Shown: piece by piece, positions 6,646 to 13,254 of the stretch
Numbering within the stretch: the stretch's first letter is position 1
Layout of the letters: every line of letters starts with the position of its first letter
Source: Actinomycetes bacterium
GTDB lineage: Bacteria > Actinomycetota > Acidimicrobiia > Acidimicrobiales > Palsa-688
Assembly: GCA_021819345.1 (NCBI GenBank)
Contig: JAKARG010000025.1
Span: forward strand, 1-14,449
DNA length: 14,449 nt
Direction of reading: 5' to 3'
The notes under the pieces: model-generated
What the model was told of the DNA's origin: nothing
What the model saw: only the letters and a program-made list of their open reading frames with translations
Database searches by the model: none
Position numbers and translations under genes: made by a program

Positions 6646-6918
6646 TCAGGTTCTGTAGGCGTCAGCGCGATGCCGCACTGCGGTGACCTCGACGGTGTGG
6701 TGCTCCTCGTCGATGAGGTAGAGGATGCGGTAAGTACCTCGGCGAACGGTCCACGCCGGTGCCAGCGGTGGGCCGAGGGGCTTGCCTACCCGGCGGGGAT
6801 CGTCCAGCAGCTCCCCGCTGATGAGCTCGTACGCCGCGGCTGCCACCTTCTCCGGAAGCAGCTCAGCGAGGGCTCTTGCCGCCGGCCCCGCGATGCGCAG
6901 CCGGTAGCGGCTGTTCAC
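6646..6918 (-). CDS. relE: RelE/ParE-superfamily toxin (mRNA interferase)
   Basis: 90 residues from a GTG overlapping the antitoxin stop (GTGA). It matches the mycobacterial RelE group: RVGKPL (43-48), RRGTYRILYLID (59-70), and the C-terminal HRADAYR (83-89), with basic residues R59, R60, R64, R82 and R84 of the kind that bind and cleave mRNA on the ribosome. Upstream helices (residues 12-38) are the usual antiparallel pair. Length and operon order (antitoxin first) are normal, so it is probably intact. It lies inside the segment bracketed by the 82-bp repeats, which suggests horizontal acquisition. The cleavage target is not visible from sequence. Confidence 0.92.
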   Translation of the reverse strand: MNSRYRLRIAGPAARALAELLPEKVAAAAYELISGELLDDPRRVGKPLGPPLAPAWTVRRGTYRILYLIDEEHHTVEVTAVRHRADAYRT

Positions 6919-7199
6919 CGCACAGGGCGTCCAGCTTCGCGCAGCACATGGGCGAGCTGGTCGGCGTCGAAGAAGTTGCCTTCGTGGATTGCCGCCTGGC
7001 CTTCGCGGTGGGCAGCGAGAAGCTCGGAGTCGGAGAGCACCGAGAGCGTCTCTTGCACCGCGTCGTAGTCGTCTGCGGACAGAAGCACCGCTGCCCGGCG
7101 CCCGTTGCGAGTGATCTCGAAGCGCGTATGAGTGGACGTCGCCTCGTCTATCAACCGGGACAGCTGGGCTCGGGCATCCGCCACTGGCAGTGTGGGCAT
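6915..7199 (-). CDS. relB: RelB antitoxin of the Phd/YefM family
   Basis: 94 residues. The N-terminal half is the Phd/YefM DNA-binding fold: MPTLPVADARAQLSRLIDEA (1-20), then RFEITRNGRRAAVLLSADDY (27-46). The C-terminal half (ETLSVLSDSELLAAHREGQ, FFDADQLAHVL) is the flexible toxin-binding tail seen in mycobacterial RelB. It neutralises the overlapping RelE toxin and should repress its own operon. The ATG at 7199 is chosen because a TATAGT -10 box ends 7 nt upstream, giving a leaderless message, and because the family begins at this point. Confidence 0.92.
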   Translation of the reverse strand: MPTLPVADARAQLSRLIDEATSTHTRFEITRNGRRAAVLLSADDYDAVQETLSVLSDSELLAAHREGQAAIHEGNFFDADQLAHVLREAGRPVR

Positions 7200-7235
7200 G
7201 TACAGGACTATAGCGTGACATGTCGAAACGTACAA
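7199..7235 (-). promoter_or_regulatory. relBE promoter with TGTACA-type operator sites
   Basis: On the minus strand: -35 TTGTAC (7235-7230), 17-nt spacer, -10 TATAGT (7212-7207), 7 nt, then the ATG. A TGTACA palindrome (7199-7204) overlaps the start codon. A five-of-six match (cgtaca, 7229-7234) overlaps the -35, and an 8-bp palindrome gacatgtc (7217-7224) lies between. E. coli YefM-YoeB is known to autorepress through palindromes with a TGTACA core. The same wiring here is inferred. Confidence 0.65.
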
Positions 7236-7330
7236 TGAGCGGGTCTGGTTCCAACCGAACGATCTACGAGCAGATCGCCGACGCGACCTGCGCAGCGGTG
7301 CGTCGGGGAGAGGTCCGGGAGCTCCGCCCG
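7235..7330 (+). pseudogene. Possible GntR-type regulator N-terminal remnant
   Basis: The plus-strand frame reads RTIYEQIADATCAAVRRGEV soon after an ATG at 7235, similar to the opening helix of GntR-family winged-helix proteins (typically YEQIADAIRAAIRRGEL). The helix-turn-helix core that should follow is absent; the frame drifts into unlike sequence and enters the right 82-bp repeat before stopping at 7459. It is too short for certainty and may be chance. Confidence 0.3.
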
Positions 7331-7412
7331 AGCCGAGGGGCGGTGGTGAGCGGCTGCGGGCCGTCGAGGGCACCGAGCACGGTCGGCGCGGAGGGCGATG
7401 GAGGACCGACTC

Positions 7413-7494
7413 GGCTCAGGGGCGCGCGGCCCACCTGCGCAGGGCGGGAAGCGCGCTGAGCACCAGCACCCCGGCCAGGCCGGCGACGATGGCG
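7413..7494. repeat. 82-bp perfect direct repeat, right copy (native 3' end of the MFS gene)
   Basis: Identical to 6452-6533. This copy belongs to the complete MFS gene and contains its last codons and stop at 7416, so the event that made the repeat left the MFS reading frame intact. Confidence 0.95.
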
Positions 7495-8708
7495 GCATAC
7501 CCGTAGGCGAAAGCCGCACCGAGGCCGTAGAGCAGGCCCATGGCGAGGTTGCCGACGAAGGCGCCGACGCTGCGTGCCGAAGACAGCGACCCCATGGCCC
7601 GACCGGTGCGCCCGCCGGTGCGCAGGAGCGACATCGAGCTCGGCTCGAGGGTCTCGACGACCCCGAGGGCGAAGCCGATGACCGCTACCCCGACCAAGAG
7701 CAGGCCCAGGCCGAGATGGTCGGCGTAGCCGACCGCCAGCACGGTGGCGCCCACGGCGGCACCGAGGTAGCCGAGCAGGCCGAGGCGGGCGAACTGAGCG
7801 GCGGGGCCGGTCCCGAGGCGGCCACCGAGGAGGTAGCCGGTGAGGGCGGAGACGGCCTGGAGGACGAGGAACGCTCCGATGCCCGCGACGAGCCGGCCGC
7901 TGTCCTCGGCGACGGTGAGGACCGGGAAGCCGACGCTGTAGAAGGTGAAGCCGTAGAGGGCAGCGGCACCGAGCAGTGTCCTCGCTCCGGGGGCGAGCGG
8001 TGCCTCCGGGGTATCGGGGGAGGCTCCGGGTCGGGCGGCCGCGCCCGCCGTTGCGGGGCTCCCGGTCGCGTCGTGGCCTCCCCTCGGCCCCGGTGTCGCC
8101 GGGGCGTCCTCACGGTGTGGCCCACCGACGCGCGCCCGGGAGAGCGACAGCGTGGAGACCGCCAGGGGGACCACCGTAGCGAGGAAGATCCACCGGAACG
8201 GCACACCGGCCGCCAGGGCGGCGATCACGTAGACGCCGGCGAGCGCCCCCCCGCCGACGTCGAGGGCGTGGAGGAAGCCGAAGGCCGCCGAGCGGTGCTC
8301 CTCCGATGGCGCCGCCTCCACGAGCATCACCCGCCGAGACGGTGAGCGCAGGTTGCGGGCCCACCAGCCGCCGGTGAGCAGGCCGATCGCCCAGGCGGGG
8401 CTCGCGACCAGGGCGCAGAGCGACAGCAGGGGGATCGCCGCGTTGCCGGCCAGCGCCAGCCGGCGGTGGCCGACCCGGTCGCCGATGCGGCCACCGGCGT
8501 AGGCGAAGACCGCGCCGCCCCCGTAGCTGAGCGCACTGGCGAGGCCGAACTCCCACACGGGTTGGTGCAGGGTCAGGACCAGGAACAGCGGGAAGCCGGC
8601 CAGCACCGCCTGGTAGCCGAGGTCGGCGAAGCACGCGGAGAGCGCGATGGCCCAGACATCCCCGGTCCGCCATCCTGATCGGCGGGCGCGGGCTCCCTCA
8701 CGGCTCAC
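7416..8708 (-). CDS. Major facilitator superfamily transporter
   Basis: 430 residues with two sets of hydrophobic helices split by a Pro/Ala/Gly-rich cytoplasmic linker (about 191-242), the MFS layout. Motif A between spans 2 and 3 is GGRIGDRVGHRR (72-83). A basic segment NLRSPSRR (119-126) follows span 4. The GTG start at 8708 has a strong AGGAGG (8724-8719) 10 nt upstream. The gene begins 103 bp after thiC on the same strand and may be co-transcribed, so transport of thiamin, its HMP moiety or a related compound is possible, but drug or metabolite efflux fits equally. Its last 26 codons are duplicated at 6452-6533. No substrate can be assigned. Confidence 0.85.
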   Translation of the reverse strand: MSREGARARRSGWRTGDVWAIALSACFADLGYQAVLAGFPLFLVLTLHQPVWEFGLASALSYGGGAVFAYAGGRIGDRVGHRRLALAGNAAIPLLSLCALVASPAWAIGLLTGGWWARNLRSPSRRVMLVEAAPSEEHRSAAFGFLHALDVGGGALAGVYVIAALAAGVPFRWIFLATVVPLAVSTLSLSRARVGGPHREDAPATPGPRGGHDATGSPATAGAAARPGASPDTPEAPLAPGARTLLGAAALYGFTFYSVGFPVLTVAEDSGRLVAGIGAFLVLQAVSALTGYLLGGRLGTGPAAQFARLGLLGYLGAAVGATVLAVGYADHLGLGLLLVGVAVIGFALGVVETLEPSSMSLLRTGGRTGRAMGSLSSARSVGAFVGNLAMGLLYGLGAAFAYGYAAIVAGLAGVLVLSALPALRRWAARP

Positions 8709-8799
8709 GAGCTAGCTACCTCCTCTGGCGGCGGTCTGCATCCTCCTGGCGGCCGCCCGCGCCCACGGGGGCACGCAGGGATGGTGCCGCCGGCGGGAC

Positions 8800-8827
8800 G
8801 ACCCCCGGAAGCTAGCGGACCGGGGTC
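8800..8827 (-). terminator. Possible hairpin at the end of thiC
   Basis: Arms 8800-8808 and 8820-8827 pair over 8 bp with one bulged C. The thiC stop codon sits in the 11-nt loop. There is no U-rich run after it, so it may pause or protect the message rather than terminate; read-through into the MFS gene remains possible. Confidence 0.3.
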
Positions 8828-10623
8828 CGGCCCTCGTGCTCCCCGTTGCCACCCGAGCGTGCTCGAGCCGACGCTCCGCCCGGGTCCGGTTCCGGGCGCG
8901 GGACCAGTGGCTCCTCCCGGTAGAGGTGGGAGCCGGAGCCAACGAGCTCGGCCGCCTTGGCCGCCATGCCCGAGCTGGCCTGCTCTGCGGAGAGCACCTC
9001 GACCCCCAGTTCGTCGCTTGCTCGCAGATCGTGGCTGATGCGCATCGAGCAGAACTTCGGGCCGCACATCGAGCAGAAGTGCGCCTTCTTCGCGGGTGCG
9101 GCGGGCAACGTCTCGTCGTGGTAGGCGCGGGCGGTCTCGGGGTCGAGCGAGAGGTTGAACTGGTCCTCCCAGCGGAACTCGAAACGGGCCTCGGACAAGG
9201 CGTCGTCCCAGTCCCTCGCCCGGGGGTAGCCCTTGGCCAGGTCGGCCGCATGAGCCGCGATCTTGTAGGTGATCACGCCGGTCTTGACGTCGTCGCGGTC
9301 GGGGAGGCCGAGGTGCTCCTTGGGGGTGACGTAGCAGAGCATCGCAGTGCCGAACATGCCGATGGTCGCCGCCCCGATGGCCGAGGTGATGTGGTCGTAG
9401 CCCGGGGCGACGTCGGTGGTGAGCGGGCCGAGGGTGTAGAAGGGCGCCTCGTGGCACCACTGCTGTTGCAGCTCGACGTTCTCCCGGATCTTGTGCAGCG
9501 GGACGTGCCCGGGGCCCTCCACCATGACCTGCACGTCGTGGTGCCACGCCCGCTCGGTGAGCTCCCCCAAGGTGCGCAGCTCGGCCAGCTGGGCCTCGTC
9601 GTTGGCGTCGGCCACCGAGCCGGGACGCAGCCCGTCGCCGAGCGAGAAGGCCACGTCGTAGGCGGCGAATATCTCGCACAGCTCGTCGAAGTGCTCGTAG
9701 AGGAAGTTCTCGCGGTGGTGTGCGAGGCACCACGAGGCGAGGATCGACCCTCCCCGGCTCACGATCCCGGTGACCCTCCGAACGGTCATCGGCACGTAGC
9801 GCAAGAGCACGCCGGCATGCACGGTCATGTAGTCGACGCCCTGCTCGGCCTGCTCGATCACGGTGTCGCGGTAGACCTCCCACGACAGCTCTTCGGCCCG
9901 ACCGTCCACCTTCTCCAGGGCCTGGTAGATCGGGACGGTGCCGATCGGTACCGGCGAGCTGCGCAGGATCCATCCCCTGGTGGTGTGGATGTCGGCGCCG
10001 GTGGAGAGGTCCATCACCGTGTCGGCCCCCCAGCGGGTCGCCCAGGTGAGCTTGTCGACCTCCTCGGTGACCGAGGAGGTGACCGAGGAGTTGCCGATGT
10101 TGGCGTTCACCTTCACGAGGAAAGCGGACCCGATGACCATCGGCTCGCTCTCGGGATGGTTCACGTTGGCCGGCAGGATCGCCCGGCCCCGGGCGAGCTC
10201 GTCTCGCACTGTCTCGGGGCTGACACCCTCGCGCAGGGCGGCGAAGTGCATCTCGGGGGTCACCACGTAGCGCCGGGCGTAGTGCATCTGGGTCACGGTC
10301 CTGCCGGGCAGCGCTCGTCGAGGCGCTCTCGATGGCGGCTCGACGGCCGGCTGCGTGCGGCGCAGCGCTCCCCGGCCGTCGTCGCGAGCCTGGAAGGGCC
10401 GGCCGGCGACCTCCTCGGTGTCCTGGCGGGCAGCGATCCACCCGCTGCGCAGTCCGGGGAGACCGGTTGCCGGATCGGCGCCGGGGCCACTCGTGTCGTA
10501 GAGAGCCACACTTCGGCGCCCGCCCTCGACGAGAACCTCCGTGTAGGGCACCTGGATGTCGCCGGGGCCGTGCAGGTAGGCCTTACGGCGCGCCGCGCCC
10601 GTATGCCCGTGGACCGTGGTCAT
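8812..10623 (-). CDS. thiC: Phosphomethylpyrimidine synthase ThiC
   Basis: 603 residues, a full-length radical-SAM enzyme that rearranges aminoimidazole ribotide to HMP phosphate in thiamin synthesis. The N-terminal ThiC-associated region (about 13-75) precedes the TIM barrel, with family blocks TQMHYARRYVVTPEM (111-125), PANVNHPESEPM (151-162), NANIGNSSV (173-181), DLSTGADIHTTR (205-216), MVEGPGHVPLHKI (367-379) and PLTTDVAPGYDH (400-411). The C-terminal 4Fe-4S ligands are C517, C520 and C525 (CX2CX4C). A Gly/Ser/Arg-rich tail of about 25 residues ends the protein. The ATG at 10623 follows GGAGGGA (10636-10630), which is also the 3' end of a TPP riboswitch. MFS lies downstream, lsr2 upstream. 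Confidence 0.97.
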   Translation of the reverse strand: MTTVHGHTGAARRKAYLHGPGDIQVPYTEVLVEGGRRSVALYDTSGPGADPATGLPGLRSGWIAARQDTEEVAGRPFQARDDGRGALRRTQPAVEPPSRAPRRALPGRTVTQMHYARRYVVTPEMHFAALREGVSPETVRDELARGRAILPANVNHPESEPMVIGSAFLVKVNANIGNSSVTSSVTEEVDKLTWATRWGADTVMDLSTGADIHTTRGWILRSSPVPIGTVPIYQALEKVDGRAEELSWEVYRDTVIEQAEQGVDYMTVHAGVLLRYVPMTVRRVTGIVSRGGSILASWCLAHHRENFLYEHFDELCEIFAAYDVAFSLGDGLRPGSVADANDEAQLAELRTLGELTERAWHHDVQVMVEGPGHVPLHKIRENVELQQQWCHEAPFYTLGPLTTDVAPGYDHITSAIGAATIGMFGTAMLCYVTPKEHLGLPDRDDVKTGVITYKIAAHAADLAKGYPRARDWDDALSEARFEFRWEDQFNLSLDPETARAYHDETLPAAPAKKAHFCSMCGPKFCSMRISHDLRASDELGVEVLSAEQASSGMAAKAAELVGSGSHLYREEPLVPRPEPDPGGASARARSGGNGEHEGRTPVR

Positions 10624-10629
10624 ATTCGC

Positions 10630-10717
10630 TCCCTCCGCCGGCATGACCCGGATCAGGTTCGACGGTCGGGGGCGCCGTAGCCCCCCTCTCAGCCTGGTCC
10701 GACCAGGCTCCCGTGCA
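10630..10717 (-). promoter_or_regulatory. TPP riboswitch (THI element) controlling thiC
   Basis: The minus-strand leader shows the conserved THI box parts in order: GGGAGCC near 10713, CUGAGA (10692-10687), ACCUGAUC (10658-10651), AUGCC (10644-10640) and GCGGAGGGA ending at 10630. The variable arm is a GGGGGC/GCCCCC hairpin. The terminal GGAGGGA doubles as the thiC Shine-Dalgarno sequence, 6 nt from the ATG, so TPP binding probably blocks ribosome access (translational control); there is no room for a separate terminator. Confidence 0.95.
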
Positions 10718-10723
10718 CTCTCC

Positions 10724-10752
10724 GGTCTACTGGCAGGAGGCCTCGGTGTCAA
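10724..10752 (-). promoter_or_regulatory. thiC promoter
   Basis: A perfect TTGACA -35 (10752-10747), a 17-nt spacer and a TAGACC -10 (10729-10724). The predicted start near 10717 coincides with the 5' end of the TPP aptamer. The spacing is the same as in the rhaI promoter. Confidence 0.75.
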
Positions 10753-10756
10753 GGTC

Positions 10757-10787
10757 CCCGCCCAGCTCCCACAGGAGCGATGGCGGG
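10757..10787 (-). terminator. Nested hairpin after lsr2, possible terminator
   Basis: Outer arms 10757-10762 and 10782-10787 pair over 6 bp; inner arms 10765-10769 and 10774-10778 pair over 5 bp with a 4-nt loop. It lies between the lsr2 stop and the thiC -35 box. It is GC-rich but lacks a U tract. Confidence 0.4.
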
Positions 10788-10799
10788 CGAGGCTCCGGC

Positions 10800-11186
10800 T
10801 CAGGCCCCGGGGTTGGCTTCGGCCCAGGCCTGCTTGACTGCGTCGGGGATCCGACCGCGCTCGCCGACGGTGAAGCCGTTGGCCGAGGCCCATTCCCGGA
10901 TCGCCGCAGTGTCGCCCGATCGGGCTCGGCGTGGCTTGTCGGCGAGCGCAGGACGCGGGGCGCGGGGACGGCTTGGAGACGGGCCGGACGTCGCCGCCCG
11001 GCGCGACCGCGAGGAGACCCTCCGGCCCGCATCGATGAACGGGGCCAGCGCCGAGGTGAGCTCTTCGATGTTGGACTCCGCGAGGTCGATCTCGTACTCG
11101 ACGCCGTCGAGAGCGAAACGGACAGTTCGGTCGGCTTCGCCTCCGTCCAAGTCGTCGACGAGGGTGATTGTCTGCTTCATTGCCAT
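10800..11186 (-). CDS. lsr2: Lsr2-family nucleoid-associated protein
   Basis: 128 residues with the two Lsr2 domains. The N-terminal dimerisation part opens MKQTITLVDDLDGGEADRTV and continues VRFALDGVEYEIDLAESNIEEL (22-43). A basic linker (55-90) follows. The C-terminal DNA-binding part is IREWASANGFTVGERGRIPDAVKQAW (96-121), where R110-G111-R112 is the AT-hook-like loop that enters the minor groove of AT-rich DNA. Lsr2 bridges DNA and silences acquired AT-rich genes in actinobacteria. The ATG at 11186 is chosen because a TATCAT -10 box ends 7 nt upstream; a TTG six bases earlier and an ATG six bases later are alternatives. Confidence 0.95.
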   Translation of the reverse strand: MAMKQTITLVDDLDGGEADRTVRFALDGVEYEIDLAESNIEELTSALAPFIDAGRRVSSRSRRAATSGPSPSRPRAPRPALADKPRRARSGDTAAIREWASANGFTVGERGRIPDAVKQAWAEANPGA

Positions 11187-11193
11187 GACCAAA

Positions 11194-11199
11194 ATGATA
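11194..11199 (-). promoter_or_regulatory. lsr2 -10 box, probably leaderless
   Basis: TATCAT on the minus strand, 7 nt before the ATG at 11186, so the message would begin at or next to the start codon. No convincing -35 and no Shine-Dalgarno sequence are seen. Confidence 0.5.
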
Positions 11200-11958
11200 G
11201 CCGCGATTTGGACCAGCTACGCGGACCGGTCGTGGCTATCGCGATCCGAAGGGCCGGGTCGGGCGATGGCCGGTCCCCGGGCTCGCAACGAAACCGAGGT
11301 GGGAATGTCCCAACCCGTGGCTCCCGGTCGGTTGCGGGGTCGCCGGCCCCACGGTCTCCTGCGGCCCGTCGCCGGGGGCCGAGTCCAAGGATATTGCTGA
11401 CGCGAACGCCCGCCGCGCCCGTCGGCGGGGCAGCGGGCGCAGGTCTGCCCGGCGTGCCGAGCAGTGGACGCAGGACGATATCGCGAGCCCATTCGAAGGG
11501 TGGCGGATCCTCACCGAGGCGATCGCTCCCAGCCGGCGTCTCGGTCCCAGTTCACCGCGGTGGGCTTACTACTGGCTGGTCCCACCGACAAACGCTCGAG
11601 TTGGGGGTTCTCCTTCGAGGCGGTGCTGCGGGTGCGACCGGTCTCGAGGTGGGACCGGCAGTTCCTCTCGTCGCAATGGCGTGGCTTCTCGGCAACAGCC
11701 GTGGTCGGGCGAAGCCGAGCCCTGCCCGTTCGACTACCGAGGTGCCGTTGCCGCCCGCACGGGCCGCCCCCCTCGACGCGCGGCTCGCGCTCCTTACCTG
11801 GATCGAGATGGCCCGGAGGGCTCGGCGGAGCGACACCGCCCTTGGGGCGCGCCCAGCGGCCGCTCTGCGCTCGACAGAGATCGAGGAGGGGGCAGGACGG
11901 ATGCTCGGCGGTGGTAGCTCCGAGGTGCCCTGGATCGTGTGCCGGGAGGCCGGTTCTC
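11200..11958. other. Long gap without a convincing gene
   Basis: Frames here on both strands translate to Arg/Pro/Ser-rich sequence with no family motif and no supported start. One plus-strand frame is open from about 11400 to 11917 and includes a less biased patch (PFEGWRILTEAI, then WAYYWLVPPTN) around 11480-11590, which might be a decayed gene. No tRNA, repeat array or clear terminator was seen. Confidence 0.5.
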
Positions 11959-11959
11959 C

Positions 11960-13123
11960 TCAGGCGCCCCAGCCGGCGGCAGCGCCGCCGATGCGCTCCG
12001 CCACGATCCGCTCGGCGTAGCCGGAGCGGGCGTAGGCGGCGATCGGGTCACCGTCGAGGCCGAGGCCCTCGCGGAGATCTACCAGCAGCGGGCGAACGTC
12101 GGTGTTGTAGGCGTCCATCAGGATCGCGTTGGCGCCGAGCACGTCGCGCTCGAGCTGGGCCCTGCGCAGCGCCTCCCGGTCCACGAGCAGCGCCTTGGCC
12201 GTCGCTTCTTGGACGTTCATCACCGAGCGGACCTGGGCAGGGATCTTCGGCTCGATGTTGTGGCACTGGTCGAGCATGTAGGTGACCCCCGAAGCCGGGG
12301 TGAGCACCTCTGCCGAGGCGCACTCGTGCAGGATGCGGAAGAGCTGGAACGGGTCGGCTGCACCGACCATCAAGTCGTCGTCGGCGTAGAAGCGGGAGTT
12401 GAAGTCGAAGGCGCCGAGCTTGCCGGCCCGGATCAGGAGGGCGACGATGAACTCGATGTTGGTGCCCGGGGCGTGGTGGCCGGTGTCGACGCAGACCACC
12501 GCCCGGTCGCCGAGGGCATTGCAGTGGGCCAGCGCGGTCCCCCAGTCCGGCACGTCCATCGTGTAGAAGGAGGGCTCGAACAGCTTGTACTCGAGCACCA
12601 GGCGCTGGTGGCCGCCGAGGCGGTCGTAGACGTCGGCAAGCGCTTCGGCGAGGCGGTCCTGGCGAGCGCGGATGTCGTCCTGGCCGGGGTAGTTGGTCCC
12701 GTCGGCGAACCACAGCTTCAGGTCCCGAGAACCGGTAGCGTCCATGACATCGACGCACTCGAGGAGATGACCGAGGGCCTTGCGGCGGACGGCAGCGTCG
12801 GGGTTGGTGACGCTGCCGAGCATGTAGTCGGGGTCCTGGAAGACGTTGGCGTTGATCGTGCCGATGCGCACGCCCCGGTCCGCCGCGTGGGCGGCCAGCT
12901 TGTCGTAGTCGTCCACCCGGTCCCAGGGGATGTGGAGGGCGATCGCCGGGGCGACCCCGGTGACGGCCTGCACCTGGGAGGCGTCGTCCACCTTCTCGAA
13001 GGCGTCGCGCGGCACGCCTTCTTGGACGAACACCTTGAATCGGGTCCCGGAGTTGCCGAACGCCCAGGAGGGCAACTCGATCTCCTGGGCTCGGAGGGTG
13101 GCGAGAACCTCGTCTCGGGTCAA
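11960..13123 (-). CDS. rhaI: L-rhamnose isomerase (RhaI, Pseudomonas stutzeri/actinobacterial type)
   Basis: 387 residues, a TIM-barrel ketol-isomerase converting L-rhamnose to L-rhamnulose. Metal ligands can be placed by spacing against the P. stutzeri enzyme: E178 (LEYK), D213 and H216 (CVDTGHH), D248 and D250 (YADDDL), D285. The position corresponding to its His281 is D240 here (FDFNSRFY), as in xylose isomerases. The TTG start at 13123 is well supported: GGAGGAGG lies 6 nt upstream and the next residues (MTRDEVLATL) are family-like. The gene is divergent from a LacI-family regulator, and its promoter carries a LacI-type operator. No kinase or aldolase gene follows it; the next 770 bp look non-coding. 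Confidence 0.92.
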   Translation of the reverse strand: MTRDEVLATLRAQEIELPSWAFGNSGTRFKVFVQEGVPRDAFEKVDDASQVQAVTGVAPAIALHIPWDRVDDYDKLAAHAADRGVRIGTINANVFQDPDYMLGSVTNPDAAVRRKALGHLLECVDVMDATGSRDLKLWFADGTNYPGQDDIRARQDRLAEALADVYDRLGGHQRLVLEYKLFEPSFYTMDVPDWGTALAHCNALGDRAVVCVDTGHHAPGTNIEFIVALLIRAGKLGAFDFNSRFYADDDLMVGAADPFQLFRILHECASAEVLTPASGVTYMLDQCHNIEPKIPAQVRSVMNVQEATAKALLVDREALRRAQLERDVLGANAILMDAYNTDVRPLLVDLREGLGLDGDPIAAYARSGYAERIVAERIGGAAAGWGA

Positions 13124-13145
13124 TGTCCGCCTCCTCCTGCTGGGG

Positions 13146-13157
13146 TGGATCGTTTCA
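13146..13157. promoter_or_regulatory. LacI-family operator in the rhaI leader
   Basis: tggatcgtttca matches the LacI-family consensus TGAAACGTTTCA at 10 of 12 positions, including the central CG. It lies at about +6 to +17 of the predicted rhaI transcript, a typical repression site. The adjacent LacI protein is the likely ligand. Confidence 0.65.
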
Positions 13158-13168
13158 GCCTTCTGGTG

Positions 13169-13197
13169 AGACTAGGCACTGACCATATCGGTGTCAA
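13169..13197 (-). promoter_or_regulatory. rhaI promoter
   Basis: TTGACA -35 (13197-13192), 17-nt spacer, TAGTCT -10 (13174-13169). The predicted start near 13162 gives a leader of about 39 nt that holds the operator and the Shine-Dalgarno sequence. Confidence 0.75.
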
Positions 13198-13224
13198 GCG
13201 GTTCCCCGCCTGTTCACCGAGCTG

Positions 13225-13230
13225 TAAAGT
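13225..13230 (+). promoter_or_regulatory. lacI -10 box and leaderless mini-ORF
   Basis: TAAAGT ends 7 nt before an ATG at 13238. That ATG opens a six-codon ORF (MSSEVA) whose TGA overlaps the GTG start of the regulator (GTGA). The mini-ORF contains the GGAGG (13246-13250) that may serve the regulator start. No clear -35 is seen. Confidence 0.45.
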
Positions 13231-13254
13231 AACTGGGATGTCATCGGAGGTAGC

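Noticed and set aside
8800..8827. Strong intrinsic terminator after thiC
   Set aside because: A hairpin exists but no U tract follows, so only a low-confidence call was kept.
10713..12020. 435-residue plus-strand frame over lsr2 and the following gap
   Set aside because: It is antisense to a clear lsr2 gene, covers the thiC promoter, and has no recognisable domain.
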